A DNA stretch of 64,000 nucleotides from Daphnia carinata. Its lineage: Eukaryota > Arthropoda > Branchiopoda > Diplostraca > Daphniidae. This document shows, in pieces, positions 1 through 15,000 of the stretch. Below the pieces are notes generated by a model, which worked only from the letters and a program-made list of their open reading frames with translations, made no database searches and was not told where the DNA came from. The position numbers were made by a program, and so were the translations under genes. The first letter of the stretch is position 1; each line of letters starts with the position of its first letter. The stretch spans positions 11,406,971 to 11,470,970 of the forward strand of contig NC_081333.1 of the NCBI RefSeq assembly GCF_022539665.2, given 5' to 3'.

Positions 1-3000
1 CTGTTTCTTTTTTAATCACTTCTTCCAAAAACCTTAAACAGCGAAAAGAGTTATAAATCTGATTTACGAATAGATTATAAACGACTGCATGATCTTACTT
101 GTGATGGTCTGCCAACTGCTGCTTAGTTTCTGGTTCTTCGTCGGGAAGAGCCCCAGCAAATCTCAGTTTCATTTCGGCATCCGACAGCCATTCCAAGAGC
201 ATATTGACCGCTTTGTGCAAAGTCTCGGCTTGGACTAACGCATCATCCAAGTTGGCAGATCTGGTGCTTGCGGCTTTGGACACGTTCTCCCATGTAACAT
301 CCAACTCAGACACTTGCTTCTGAATTGCTGCTCTATCCTCTTCGCTAGCATTTGCCATCACATCCACAGCCATTTTGCGGACCTGTTTAGTCTGGGCTAA
401 TCGGCTGTTGAGCTCTTCTTCGAAGTTCTTGTGCTGCTCGCGAAGTGCCATTACAGTATCCAAGTCTCCATGAACCGGGCCTTCCATCATTTGAGCTGGG
501 TTCGTTTTGCACAACCAGTCAACCAACGCCTACCGAATCCACGGAGAAAGAAATAAGAATAATTCGAATTAAGAATGCAAAAATGAAGTTAATCTAACCT
601 GAATAGCGTCTTTGAATTGTCCAGAAAAGAGTAATCCTTCTTCAAGTTTCCTCTGACGATCAACTGATTTGTTGCAAACAGATTGCCATTTGGCTTTCAA
701 ATCAGACATCATTTGCTTCAAGGTAGGCTCATCTGTCTTCGGAGCACGATCCTTGACAAGTTTGCCAAGACGTACGATGCCGTCATACGTCGGCTGTTTG
801 GCACCAAGAGTTCGTTGGAACTCCTTGTGTTTGGCCAAAAGCTGCTTGATCTTCTCGGGATCTTTGCCCAGTTGCAGCACGGCATCATCGAATCCTACAC
901 AAAACATTTCGATTGTTAAAATATATTTTCGGCTGGTACTTTTTCATTCATCGGATATTACCCTTCTCAGCGTCGTCCAACCACGAGTAGAGTTCTTGCC
1001 ACGAATCGTGATATTCTTTGGCCTCTTTGTAGGCGTGATCAAGCGCTCGGGTTCGTTCAGCGGCTCGGGAAAGAACACGCTCCCAGCGATGTTGAACGCT
1101 GATGAGGAGATTCTTGATTAGGATCACGTCTTGTTTTTGGCTGAAGTACTTCAAGTGTGTTCCCTTCTTGTCCAAGCTAAGCATGACTTCGCGCTGGGCC
1201 GCAATGTCCTTCTGGAAGGATTTGTGCTCCTCGATCTGAGAGAGGACGGTCTCCATGACGCGCGAGGCGGGTTTGAGCCCACCCAATGTCTTCTCGGCGT
1301 TTGTCAGCCAGTCGATGAAAGCTTGCAAGGCATCGTGGAACTCGGTGGCCTCCTTGAGAGCAATCTCCAACTTGATTTTCTTATCGTTGGCACGATTCAT
1401 CACGTTGTCCCATCGCTGCTTCAATGTTCTTAGATTATGCTGCAGAGAAGAGGCCGCTCCATCGGTGGAACGTTTCACGTAGTCGGCACCACGCTGCAAA
1501 CAGCTCTCGACGAGGGGTCGGTCGTGCTCCAGGTCGTTATAAACTTCCATGAAGCGCTGAAGCTGCTCTGAAGCAGTTTCGGGTAAACCACCCACTGGCT
1601 TCGACATGGAGAGGGCGCCATCAATTTCGTTCAGCCAAAGCAACAGGTCTTGGATTTCGGCAGTGAATTTCTGTGCCTCCCGCAGAGCATCTTCCAATTC
1701 CTGTTTTTTTCCAAAATTAAAAATTGGCAAATGAAATACAATCAAACGAAACGCTAACACACTCTTACCTTTTGACGGCTGGAGGCCTTTTCAACTAGAT
1801 CACTCCATTTCTTGTTGAGAAGCACCAAACGTTGCTGGGTTTTGTTAGCATCATCGGATCCCTTGCCACTCTCAACCAATTGGCGACCGGCATCGTTCAA
1901 CGTGTCGACACTGGTTTGATGGGCTTGGATGTCATTGATCAACACTTTGAGCTTAGCCAACTCGACTTCGATGACATTTGGATCTCCAAAGACGGGCTTC
2001 AACTCATCCAGGGTAGTGTCAGTGCGCTGGATCCAGACCAACAGCTCATTTAGAGCGTGTTGGAACTGTCCAAGACGCAGCAGAGCGTGTTCCAACTCTC
2101 GTTGCCTGTCGACAACTCCGCGCAAGAGATCTTCCCAGCGTCGGTTCACCTTGGCCAACGGTTCCTTCAAACGAGCAGCTTGATCGGGAGAGGTGCGATC
2201 TGCCAGATCGCCAGCTTGCCTATAAAATAGTGTAAAGATAATTTCAAATTTCTTTCTTCTTTTAAACTGATGCGGCGTGAAAGCTAAGGGCGACGGAGAT
2301 ACGAAAAAGATTTATGAAGGGTTGAAGTGAAGATGAAATAACAAAGCGTCAATTGATGTTTATCGGCTGCTCAAATCGTGCAGCAACCAATCCCGAAGGA
2401 AATTTTTTTTTTGTTTACAAAGCGATTGCATGCCCTCATTCCGTAGGGAGGGAAAATGACTTGCCTGTTTAGACTCCTGAGAAGGGTCAATTTGAGGAGG
2501 GAACCAAAACCAGGAATGTGATCAGTGATAAATGTTTGATTATTTTGATTTGTACTCTTATTTACTACGTAAACGACTCTCATTATTTCTATTGTTTTTA
2601 TCAGAAAGTTATTTTAAATGCCGAACACCAAGTATTTCACACCATTATGGACGTTATTGTAAGTTTGACAATAAGAAGAATTGTATACCTGTTGAGTGTC
2701 TCCACTTTGACCATTTGTGGGTCAACCTCGGCTTTGAATGCTTTGAGTTGTTCGATCTGTTCTTTGACCGTCTCAATGTCGGAACCGAGAGGACGCATTC
2801 CGTGGAACTTGTTCTCCGCTTTCTCCAAGAACTCAGCCAGGCTCTATAATATCAACAAGATTTAGTTTCCATGTCGAAACAATATCATGACAATTAAACT
2901 TACGTTGAGCGTGTCGTGGTATTCCATGGCCTTCTCCATAGCGTCGATGAGGTTCTCCTCGCGCTTGGCGTAAAGGGCAGTGATATTATCCCAGGCCGAA

Positions 3001-6000
3001 TCCAACTCTTCAATGTGTTTCTTGACTTCCGGTTTGTCGGGTTCGCCACACAAGCTGATGAGCTCTTGACCGACTTGGCGGCAATGCTCCACCTCAGGTT
3101 TGGTTTGCTCAATATCGGTTTTGATGTCTTGAAGAGTGGCTTGTTGTTGGTGAATCTTGGCCGGCTCGACTGCTGGTGGTTCTTGGCTGACCAATGTGTC
3201 TTGCAGCTCTTTGAGCGCAGTCATAACAGCTTGCAACTCTTCCCAGAAGCGCTCGGCGACGGCCAAAGCCTCTTCCAAAGATTTGCCGCGCTCCCCAGTG
3301 GCAGCCACAACCGTGTCCCACAGTTTGGACAACTTCTTCAGTTTGCCTTCTATGTCTTTCACGGCGGGATCTGAAGGGTTCTTCACGATTACTTCGTCAG
3401 CAGCTCGTTTCACGGCCTCAAATGCGGATTCTCTCTTTTCGAGGTCTTCGACAACAGATTGATTTTCTTGCATTTGTTCCTGGATTTTGTCAGGATGGGC
3501 AGACACAGGCTCGGCTGATTTTACCTGCTCGAAGGCGGTGGCCAATGCGGCAAGCATGCCATCAAGTTTGTCTGAGAATTGGCTAGTTTCTTGCAAAGCC
3601 TCTTCCAGAGCTTGTTGGCGCTCACGCAAGCCCGATCGCAAAGCAGCATACCTGTAAATCAGAATTTAACTAGTAATTCATAATCAATAAGCGAAATGTT
3701 TAAAGATGATTTACCTGGCATTGTCCGATTCGAGGATGTCGTGAACCTTGACGCCCTCTTCTTCGATGCACAACTTGGCAAGGGTAGTGCCCGTCTTGTT
3801 GAGTTTGTCAAAGAGTGGCTTGTGCTCGGCAACGTCGGCCATGAGAAGTTTGTTGCCTTCTTGCTGGCGGACGATCTGATCGGGGCGGATGGCAGGGTCA
3901 TCCAGACTTGACAAAGCTTCCTCAATTTCGCCTAGCCAGTTGGATAGATCGGAATGGGCTTCGTAGAAATGCTCAGCTAGAGGCAATGCTTGTTCTAAGA
4001 TGCTCAATCGATCAGCACTCAATTCCGAGACGCGATCTCTTGTTTCCTGAACGACAGAAGAAAAACATCGATTAAATTTCATATTAAAAGTGAAATGACG
4101 TAGTTCCTAACCTTAAGGTCTTCCATTTTCTCCCTAATGAATGCCGAATCCTCAGTTTGAGGCGATTCACGAAGCACTTTTTGCGCTGCTGATAGAATAT
4201 CGCGAACGCGTCCTTTTTGGGTGGAGATTTCATCACCGATGACTTTGTGTTCTTTGAGCTGGACGCGGATGACCTCCGGATCAGAGCTAGGAGGTTCGGA
4301 TTCTCGCAGTTGTTGTTCAGTTTCACGGAACCAGTCTAACAATTCATCAAGATCTCCCACGACTTCCATTGAGCGTTGCTTCGACAGATGCAATCGCTCA
4401 GCCTTTCGCTGGATTTGTTCGCAAATGGCATCGAACCGGCGATTGTCACGTGTTATCAACGACTCGATGTACGCAGAACCCTCACCTACGAAAAACAACA
4501 GAATGTTAACAGTGAACCATCGAAGGGTGGTGTCGTAAAAATAATAATACCTGGGCATCTCTGACAGAGCTGAGGTCCACTCTGATTAACCATATCTAAG
4601 AAAGGTCTGACCTCACTCAATTCGCTTTCCAAACGAGCGATGATGCTTTCCTGGACGTCCAGGCCAGCGCTCCCTCCTGAAGCCGCCGACGAAGAATCCA
4701 AGGCTTGCAGGCGATCTTCAGCGTCCAATAACCAATTGGCGAGGCGATTGTGCGATACATGGAACTGCTCAACGAGCGGTAGGGTCTCCTGGGCGTGTTT
4801 TAACAAATCATCAGCCCTTCCAGTTAAATCTGTGTAACGACGCTGAACTGAATCCAGTTTTTCTTTCAGTTGCAGAGCTTCTTCATTGGTGATGTGGCGC
4901 ATAAGTTCCAGGCCCGTGTCAACGACAGATTCAACTTGAGGTTGATGTCCAGCCACTTCTTCAGTTAGGTACATCAGTTCCTCCATCTGTTCTTGTAATT
5001 TCTCAACGTGAACGGATAGGATTCGGTACTTGAACAACTTGGACTCCATGCTCTCCATCCAGGCCAACAAGTCTTCGTAGGATAGAACCAAATGCCTCAA
5101 GCCAGTCTTGGCATCACTTAGCAGCCGTCCTAGGGCCTCTGAATTCTCTACCAAGGCACCATATCGATCAGTTAATTCTGTCAGGCGGTCTGCGAGCACG
5201 CTAGCCTCTTCTTCTCCGACCAGTGACATCAAGTTTGTAGCAATATCAGTCAGGCTATCAAAAGCAGGCTTTTTGCTGAGAATGTCATCGTGCAGCAGAT
5301 CGTGCTCTTCGATGCGCTGTTGGATCTTTTCTTCGTCAGTGGGTACGATCTCCATATCTTTGATTTTGCGTTCCATCTTTTCTAACCAGTCAGCAATGGG
5401 CGAGAACTTGTCTTGGAACTCCTTGGCTACCGCCATTGCTTTCTCTAGAGCGTCCATTCTATCATCGGCGCCGTTGGTTAGAGCGTCAAATCGAGCCACC
5501 AGCTCTTGGAGCTGCTCCTCAATTTCCGCTTGTTCTTCAGGGTGAGCGTGGTTGGCAATGTCCTGACCCATGTCGAGCAGGGAAGACATGGACTGCTGAC
5601 GATCCAACAGAAGTTTCTTCAAGAATTTCTGCTCCTGCAATTGGGCCTTGACCACCTTGTAATCAGCTGATGGCGGTTTCTGGTTGGCAACCATCTCTTC
5701 TGTGTCGGAAAGCCATTTGGACAAGCCCTGGAGAGCGAAAGTTCATTGTTAACAATTAAACTAATCATTACCAATTTATATGAATAAAACCTGGAGAGCT
5801 TCTTGGAACTTTCCAGACTGGAGGAAGGCCACGTCTAGTCTGCGCTCGCGGTCGTTGAGCTTCTCCTTCAAGTTGTTCCAGCGGTCGTTCATCTTCTCCA
5901 AGTCGGATTCAAGAGCCGAGGTAGAGACACCGTTGGCGGCCGACTGGACCAAACCTTGGCCACTGCGATTGGCTTCGTCCAAATTTTGGCTCAGCGGAAT

Positions 6001-9000
6001 AATGAGTTCCTGCTTGAAGCGACGGAATTCTTCTTGCTGTTGGCGGACCAATTCGACGTCACCGACGATGGGTTTGAACGCCCGTTCTTCATTGGACGCC
6101 TAAATTGAAACGATGTTGATGTCAAGAAGGCAAATAAAACTTGCTTTAAAACGTGTACCTCCTCGATGTGTTGCATGATGTTACTGTGCAGATCGTAGAA
6201 GCTCTCCACACGAACAAGCGTTTTCTCCAGTTCGTCAAGTCGATTCTTACCACGATCTTCCAAACGAGTAGTTTGTTTACGTAACGATTCGAGCTGATCG
6301 CGCAAACCTTGGGCGTCGGGAGCGTGGCCCTCGGATACGAGATTTTGGCCATCAGTTGCAATTGCTTCAACTTCAGCCTGGCGAGCTTCAAGCTTAGCCA
6401 AGAAGTGATGCGTTTGATCCAATTGATTATTCAACGTATCCAAGTCTCTTCCAGCTGGTGACATTGAATCCAACTCTGTTTCGAGAGTGGACAAATCTCC
6501 TAAAACCGCCTTGACATGTTCCTGTATGGCAAAAACGATGTTATTATTAAATAATCAAACTGGTGTAACAAATGAAACATACATTGAACTGTAAAACGGC
6601 AACAGAGGCCGTTTCCAGCATGTTACAGCGATCCTCAAGGTGTGCTCGTAGTTCAGAATAGCGTCTGGCAAGATCCTCAGCCTGATCCTGAATATGGCTT
6701 GCATTAGAATCGTGGCTGGCAGCATCGGCTACTAGACCAGAAGCATATTGCTGGACGCGATCGACTCCCTTTTCAAGCTGGACGGCTTCATCCAAGAGCG
6801 TTCGGATGCGATCAAGTAGCCTGGAATCGCGTGCTGCAGGGCCCAAGGCATCATGAGACGATAGACGATCTTCGCAGCGTTGCATGGCGTGCTGTGAGTC
6901 ACGCAACAGTTCGATGAACTCGGCCAAACGCTGGGCGATGTCCTCCAACGATTGAGAACGTTCCAGGACAGCGGCGTTGATCTGATCCCAACGTTCCTTC
7001 GTGATGGTAAGTTCGCTTTTGACACCTTCCTTGTCAACATCACAGGCCGATAGGAAAGACTCGCCGAGCGATTTGTTCGTTTCGAACGTGGCGCTGTGCC
7101 TGGAAATATCATTACGGAATGATTGTAGATCCTTCACCTGAGCATCCAAATCGCTCTTCTTGAAAGCAACTGGTTGCATTTGATTGAGTTTCGCTTCGGC
7201 TTGGTCGAGCCAAGGAAGGAACATTTCTTGTGAACCGTCGTATTTGCGACAGAGTTCCATGCACGTTTGCAATCGTCGGTGACGACTGACAGTCTCCAGG
7301 CGAACCTTGTTCCAATCTCCTCTGATTTTCTCCAATAATTTATTGAACGCCTTGGCGTCGTTTTTGTTTGGCGATTGGTTCGCCAGTTCTTGTCCCTTGT
7401 CCAGCATCATGATGACTTCATGTTCTTTGTCCATGACTTCTTTGTAGGCCGGCTCGTTTTCTTGCAATTGGCGACGCAAAACATCGCGATCAGCGGAAAC
7501 TTTGAGCGCTTCAACGAGCAGACGTGCACAATCGCCCAGCCATTCTTGTAACTGTCCGCACTGATCTTCGAATTCCCTGTTATCCTTCAATAAATTCTCG
7601 AGTTCCGCACGTCGATTGTCCAGCTTCTTCTGAAGTTGAGCGTGCATTTTGTCGATCTGACTCAACTTCTGAGCTACTTCCGCTTTGGAAGAGGCATCGC
7701 TCAGTACGGCGCATAATTGTTCACCTACGGTTTCGAGTCCAGCAATCAAAGGCCGTTGACTTTCAAGTTGGTCTTGTAAATCTTCGAGATGTTTAAGTAT
7801 CTCTTCGGGGTACACATTTTCGACAGCCAATTCTTCCAGATTATCGGAAATCTTTTGAAGAGCATCCTGCAGCTGGCCAAGATTAGCGTAAAACTGGCGA
7901 CTTGTGCCGGACGCTGCATCCAAATTTTGTTTGCGTTCTTCGAGACGACCTATCAAGTCCGACCATTTGGCTGAAATCGAAACGACCTTATCGTTCACCT
8001 TGCGTCCGTCATTGGAATTGGGTTCGGCAATCTCTAGGATCACATCGGCTAGACGTTCCAAATGCTGAACCTGCGGCTCGTGTACCTTGAACTCCTCGCG
8101 CAAGACTTGAACCTGCTGCAGTTGGTGATGGACCAAACGCGGGTCGGAGGAGATTGGGCCGAGGACGGACATCATACGATCCTTGGCGATCAGCCAAGCC
8201 GACAATTGATCATGCGTATCGTGGAAATCTTTGACGTCTTCCAGAAATTTGGAGCGAGCCTTGCACCGATCCTGCAGATCCTTCCAGCGACCAGAGACGG
8301 TCATCAGCTGATCTTGCAGAGCATCGGCACCAGGGACACCACTCTTTCTGCGAAGGAGCTCAGTAACCTGGATCTTAAGGCCGTCTAGTTGTGGTTGCTT
8401 ATCGTACATGTCTTCCAAAACATTTTTGACACTTCTCAACTGCTTCTCGGCATCGTCTCTCGTTTGAGGGACGGCCGAATCGCGAGGCAACTGGCGCTCT
8501 ACTTTGTCCAAGAAGGCAGCCAGCGTCTTCAGCACGTCGGCGTGTTTTTTAGCTTCCTCTGTCATCAATTCCAATTCGGCTTTACGGTCATGAAGCTTCG
8601 AGCCTAACTGGCCGTAGCGATCGTAGATATCAGCAATTTGCTTCTGGACGATGGAAGAATCTAAAAAAAAAAAAAAGAATCATCGAGTTAGATTTGCAGA
8701 TTAAAATCATTAGAAATAAGCATCCGCCTTCGTTCAGGCCGTTAAATTGAAGAAGCGATGTCGGGCCAAGTTTAGCCTTTTATAATTATTGATAAAGATT
8801 ATTGCAAGCAAGAAAAAAAAAAGCCGGAGTTAAAAAATAATGCGCGTGTTAAAATCAGTGAGCTTTAGACGTATTATCCACGCCGTGCGTTCTGGCCAAA
8901 GAAGCCTGGTGCTTCATTTTTTTTTTTGGTTGGCGGAGGATGTTTTTTTTTTGGGGGGGACTATCTACCTTCCATGCCGAAAAAGTCTTGGGATGATCTT

Positions 9001-12000
9001 CGGCTACCGAAGCCACTGGAAGCGACGCTGTTGATCAACGGACTCAATGGTGCCCCCATACCTACTTTAATCGGTGACGGACTGCGCAAGTCTTGCGATT
9101 GACGGCGCAAATCTTGCGATGGTCGGCGTGAATCTTGCGAAGAGCGGCGCACTACAGACATAACACGTCAACGCTTTCTCTCGCTATATGTACACCTTAC
9201 GCTTATGATTCATCGAGTGTCTCTACATAACACTGGCTAGCGCTTCTATACATTAAAGACAAAATATAAGAATAATACTTACGAGTTGTAATGGAAGACC
9301 GTTTCGAAGGCGAGACGATGCTCGGTTTGCGAGATGTATCTCCGGCGGGCCGGGACATGTTTTCATAAGCTGTGCCAAGATCAGCGACCCGACTAATGGT
9401 GGTCTCGTAGTCGCGGTACTCTTTCATGATTGGCTAACAATTCAAAAAATAAATAAATAAACAAAATAATAATAAAAAGGAAATATCAATGAATGTACTC
9501 GGAGTTCATCCGTCTGTCGCTTCAGGATGTCTGCATCAACGGCAACAGGCTCGAGCGCGTCCACTCGTCCTTCGTTTTTGGTCAACCACTCAAGCACTTG
9601 ATCGCGGAGTTTCTCGTACGTGTGGAGCTGATCGGTTCGGGCTTTTCCGTCCTTGAGGCTTTGTTCGATGATTGTCGACAAATCCTTCCATTGCATCTCC
9701 AATGCTATATAAATAACACAGTTGATTAAATGTGCTGAATTCGATTTGAACAATGCAAGAGTTTTACTTTTGATTTTTTCTTTAATTGGGGTAGTATCGG
9801 CGAGGTCTTTCTTGATGACTAATGTCCTGCCAATTTGGAGCATGTTGTCAAAATTCTCTCGGCGTTGATCCTTTTGTTGAGAAATGTCTTCAATCCTAGA
9901 GCTAAGCTGCTCGGCTTCGTCTTGATCGGACGAGTCAAGGATTTCCCAAACTTGTTGGTACCATTCATCGAACTGCGTGACCGAGATGATGAAAGTATCC
10001 AGCGACTTGTAGATTTCTTCCAACACGTATCCACGTTTGACAACCTTATCTTGGAGTTTCTCGTATCTGTAGGGGGGAAAAAAATGTTAGGTACAGAACT
10101 ATTGAAATTCCAGGCAAAGGAAAGTCTACCTTGAATTCATGTCTTTCATTTTGGCTTCAATCTTGCGAGCCACACGTGCATTATCTGGATTAGCAACGAG
10201 TGCAGCAGCGGCTTCGTTGATGCTCTCAAAGCCAGCACGATGGCTATCAATGTCAGCTACCAACACTCGATGTTCTCTCAGCTGTTCATCTAGACGATCC
10301 TTATTCAAACTGGTTGGTTTCGTCATATTCCTAGAAGAAACAGAAATCAATTAGAAATACTTGTACAAATCTTGTTTCGTGATGACGTACTTGAACTGAT
10401 TCTCAGCCTGGCTGAGCCAGTTGGCCAAGGAATCCAGGGCTTCTTGGACATCTTGACTCTGTACGAGAGCGTTGTCCAAGAATTGGCACTTGTCGGCCAA
10501 GGCATTCAGCAATTTCTTGTAGCGATCCTGAATATTAGCTTGGACACTTTCGAGATTGCTGCGTTCCACTTCTGACACATCGCCATCCAAGGCCGTCAAC
10601 AGGCTCGTTGCTGCCTGGACGGTATGATTGACCAATCGCTCATTGGCCATGACGTCATTATTGAGAGCTTTGGCACGTCCAAGTTGATCCTCAACGGCTT
10701 TGGGCTCGGCACCCAGTGGTTCATTAACAATTTTCGTGGCTTTCGGTTCAACCTCTTTGAGCCAGGCTTTGGCTTTGGTTACGATTTCCTGATAATCTTT
10801 GTTTTTGCTATTGATATCAGTCATTTTGTCCGACAATCTATTGGCTCGCTTCATCAACGTCTAGCGGGAAAGAAAAAGAATCGAAAGTTAAATGGCTGTA
10901 GAAGTGTAAAGTAGAAAAAACAAATGTACCTGGTAATCTTGAGTAACTTCAACCACTTCGGCCTTGACCATCAACTCAGACGGCTCGATGTGTCTCATTC
11001 GCTGCGGGAGTTTATCGCGGAAATCGTTGAGGACGGCAAGGTATTCCATGGATTCGTCGACAAACTTTTGGGCTGCCATGGTGATGAAACGCAGATCAGC
11101 CTGGTGAGCGATGACGTCGCTGAAGAATTCGCGAGTCGTGTCAGCATTGGCTTGAACTCGGCTGAGGTTTGCCAACTGTCGTTCTTTGTCTTCTGCCAAC
11201 TTGTTAGACTTGACCATCCACGTCTTGAAGTTGGTGATTTCCGTGCGGAATTTGTGCAACTCGTCCAGAGCCGTCGAGACCTTGCGGAGAAGTTTTTCCG
11301 TCTGATCTGTTCCATGGTCGTAGCGTTTCTTCAGCTCTTGACCTTTGCCTTCGAGTGTTTGGATCTCATCGGCCGATAGGAATTCCCCACCTTGGCTGAC
11401 AATCTGCCGGACCTGATCCAGACAGGCGTTAACCGGACGGGAATGTGATTCCAAATCATCACGGACACCCTATAAGATTATTTTATAAAGACAATACATA
11501 AAATGCAAAAATTTCAAAAGAAAATGGGACTAAAAAAATTAAAAATGATTACTCTGATAACATTAATTTGATTTTTCAATTCAGCGACATCTTCGCGGAC
11601 CGTGTCTTGATTGGCCAGCTGAGCTTCAACGTTAGAAATCCACACTAGCAAACGTGCCATGCCATCATCGCACAGCTTGTACCTTTCCTCCATGGCTTGC
11701 TATAAATTGATGATAAAAACGAACGCGTAAAATGCCGGATCAAGGCAAAAGCAAAAATTCAAAATCATGTTTTTATCACGAACAAAAAAAAAAAAAACTA
11801 CTTGGGTTATTCTAATAGACAAGCATTCAAAAACAGACAAGCACACACACACACACACACACACAAACGTATACTAAAATTCTAAAGGGGGCATTGGCAC
11901 ACCTTTCATCTTTCATCATTTCGACAATTAGTGTTATATATCCTTCACCCTTCCACCAGATTTAACGATTAAGACGGAATTAAACGTTCAACTGGATGCG

Positions 12001-15000
12001 AGTTAGCAAACTATGATTAGTAGAATAAAGGGTATTTTTATTCCACATGTTTTAAAACATGAGTGGTAACCTTAACCGGAAACTTTGGGACGTCTAACCG
12101 ATCTGTAGAGGGGCGGATCTTTTTAAGAAACGTATTAAAAAAAAAACCACTTGGAGGTTATCCCGTATTAAGTTAGCAGGGATGATGGAAGCACTTGTTT
12201 TAACACACATAAAAGAAAAGGGGTAGCAGGTCGTACCGAGCAAGCCATACCGATAATATAACCGGATGCTAGCTAGGCTTACCCGGGCAGAAGTCGTCAA
12301 GAGGAATCCTTTGGATAAGGCTTCCGCCAAGTTCATGTTGGCCAATCGGCCAGTTGAGGCATTCACTAGGCCTTCTTCAATGGCCTGTATTATGGACAGA
12401 ATGCGACCTGTTTCGGGGTCTTTGGCCAAGTTAGTGGAGAAATCCAGAAGGGCCGTATCGACAACTTCGGCAAGAGTTAACGAGCGCTGGGTAAAGGGAT
12501 CGGAAAAGCGGCCCGTTTCGATGTTGTAAAGTCCGAATTCGATGGCTTCGATTAGCGAGAGTTGGCGTTTGGGAGTGACGATCAGACCTGTGGCTAACGC
12601 TTCGCTAAGGGTCACTTGTTTGCCGCTTGAATTGTCCAGTACGAGACCCTGATCTGCATCGACTATGGCCAGCTCGAAAGCGGCCGACAACTTGAGCAAT
12701 TGCCTATGCAAATTGTCCCTAACTAAGACGGAATCCGAGTTCAAACAACCGAACGCAACGGCCTGTTTCAGATTCAATTCTTCGTTGCTGGCCGGCTCCA
12801 TCAGTCGGGCAATTTTCAAGTTGAATTGACCTTGTTCTATAGCTTCATCGAATCCGATCGTCTGCCGATGGAACACGACCGTGCCTTGTTCGAAAATGAT
12901 GCACAGGGGACCCAAATGGCCTGTCTTTCGGTCCACCGTGGCCCGTTTGCGCATATCGACGATGCCTTCGTTAACGGCCCGTTTGACCGTCATAAAGTTT
13001 CCTGTTTGTGGGTTCTTGATAACGGCTGATTGCGGGTCAATCAGTTCGTGCCGGATGGCTTCTTCTAGGGTGTGTCGGCACGATGTGCGTGGATCGATGA
13101 ACGTGCCAACATTCAAATCAATAGCGCCATCGCGGACCGCTTGATTGAACGTTAAGGGCCGATCGACGGTGACGATCACATGCTCTTCGACGGCCGTTTC
13201 CAGGTTCATGGAGCGCTTGCCTCGGGCCTCGACAACTCTTCCTCGAACTCCATCAATGTCTCCGTCTTCAATGGCGCTATTAAGGCTTTTAAGGCTACCA
13301 GTGGATGCGTCCTTGAGGGCCGTGGTGGAGCCATCAATCAGCCCGTGTTCCAGCGCTTGGTTCAAGTCTAATAAATCACCGACTGATGGATCGACAAATT
13401 TGCCCGTCTCGTGCGCATAGAGGCCATTTCGGATGGCTTCCTCCAGCGTCAGGCCCGACTTTGACGTCACGATGAAACCGCGTTCCAAGGCTTCGGGGAA
13501 GGTCATGTCGCTACTGCCCGGCAGGCAATACGCGTTGCGTTCCGCATCAATCAATCCGATGCGAACGGCTTCGTCTAGTTTCATGTAGCGGCCCGTCTTG
13601 CCATGTTTGACGATCGACTTGGTCGCCTGGATCAGGTTTTCTTTGCAGGCCACGTCCAAATTGAGACGACGGCCGTTGGTCGGGTGGAAAAAGCAATTGC
13701 GATGCCTATCGAAAAAGCCGACACGGACAGCGTCGTAAAGCGAGAACGGCTGTTCGATATCTAGAATGTATTCACGTTCCAGCGCCTTGTTCAACGGCAT
13801 TTCCAGCTTGGATTGCGGAAGACGAAACAAACCCGTTTGGCGATCGATGATCCCGTTGCGGCAAGTTTCAGCTAAACTCAATAGATTGCCCGTTTGCCGT
13901 TCGAAGAAACACGGCAAGAGAGGGTGCAGGACACAACGTCGAAGAGCTTCGTGGATTGTGATTTTCCGGCCGCTGTTGGGATCGGTAACGCGGCCCGTCG
14001 CTTCATCGTAAAGACCTTGATGGATCATCCGCTGAATAGACACAGGTGCTTTGCTATCGACAATCAACTCGTTAGCGAACGCTTCGGCCAGCGTGTACTC
14101 CCTGCCGCTGGTCAAGTCCTTAACGCGTGTCGTCTGCCCGTCAATCATGCCTAACGCAATGGCCGTCGTCAGGGAGGTCTTGCGCAAGAAGCCACAGCGC
14201 GTGTCTTTGACGTGGACCGATTCCGGATCGATCAGTCCGCTTTCAATGGATTCGACAAGCGACAGCCATTGTCCTGTCAAAGGGTCGAGGAAGAGGCCCG
14301 TCTGATGATTGAACACTTCTTTGACCATGGCCTCGCTGAGGAACAGAGGCCGCTGGACTTCAATGAGGAAGCCTCCGTCGAGCGCTTGTTGAAAATCGAT
14401 CGTCTGCTTGGCTGAAATGCGCAGCGTTCCTTGTTTGACGTCGATCAGCTGTTCGCGTACGGCTTGTTCGAACGTGACCACATCGCCCGTTTTGAAGTTG
14501 CGCACCAAATTGGCCGTCGAGTCAATGACACCACTGCGGATGGCAACGTCCGTCGGTAGTTTGGGTTTACGAACTTCAGAGAGCGTTGAGAAACGTCCCG
14601 ATTTCATGTCGTACATCCCCTTGAGCAAGGCTTCGGTGATGGAAAGTTTGCGCTTGGCACCGATGATGAGCCCGCGTTCCATAGCGGCTACAAAGTCCAT
14701 TTCGGCGCTGGTCGAGGGGTCAATGGCCATGCCAGAAGTCGAGTCAATGATGCCCATTTTGATGGCATCGGCAAGACTGAGGATGTCAGACGAGCGCGGG
14801 TCTTTGACCGTCAGGGCCGATTTTTGAATGAATCCCTTCTGAATGGCTGTGTGTAGTGTAATCTTATCTCTGCCGGCCATAACGAACAGGCCGGTTTCGC
14901 GTTCGTACAGTTTATGGGCCAAAGCCTCTTGCAGCGACCACGCTTTGTGTAGAGGGATGATCTTTTTCTCTTCAATAGCTTGGTCCAGTCTTTGACCTTC

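Larger units (their letters stand above)
11700..12282 (-). other. shot intron after the giant exon, with possible alternative 3' end
   Basis: The intron holds an open read-through tail of about 62 codons with a stop at 12,094, the 16-bp palindrome, AATAAA, and a CA repeat at 11,842-11,865. Confidence 0.8.

Noticed and set aside
11842-11865. CA-repeat arrays considered as CRISPR-like or telomeric repeats
   Set aside because: They are plain dinucleotide microsatellites without spacers, typical of arthropod introns.
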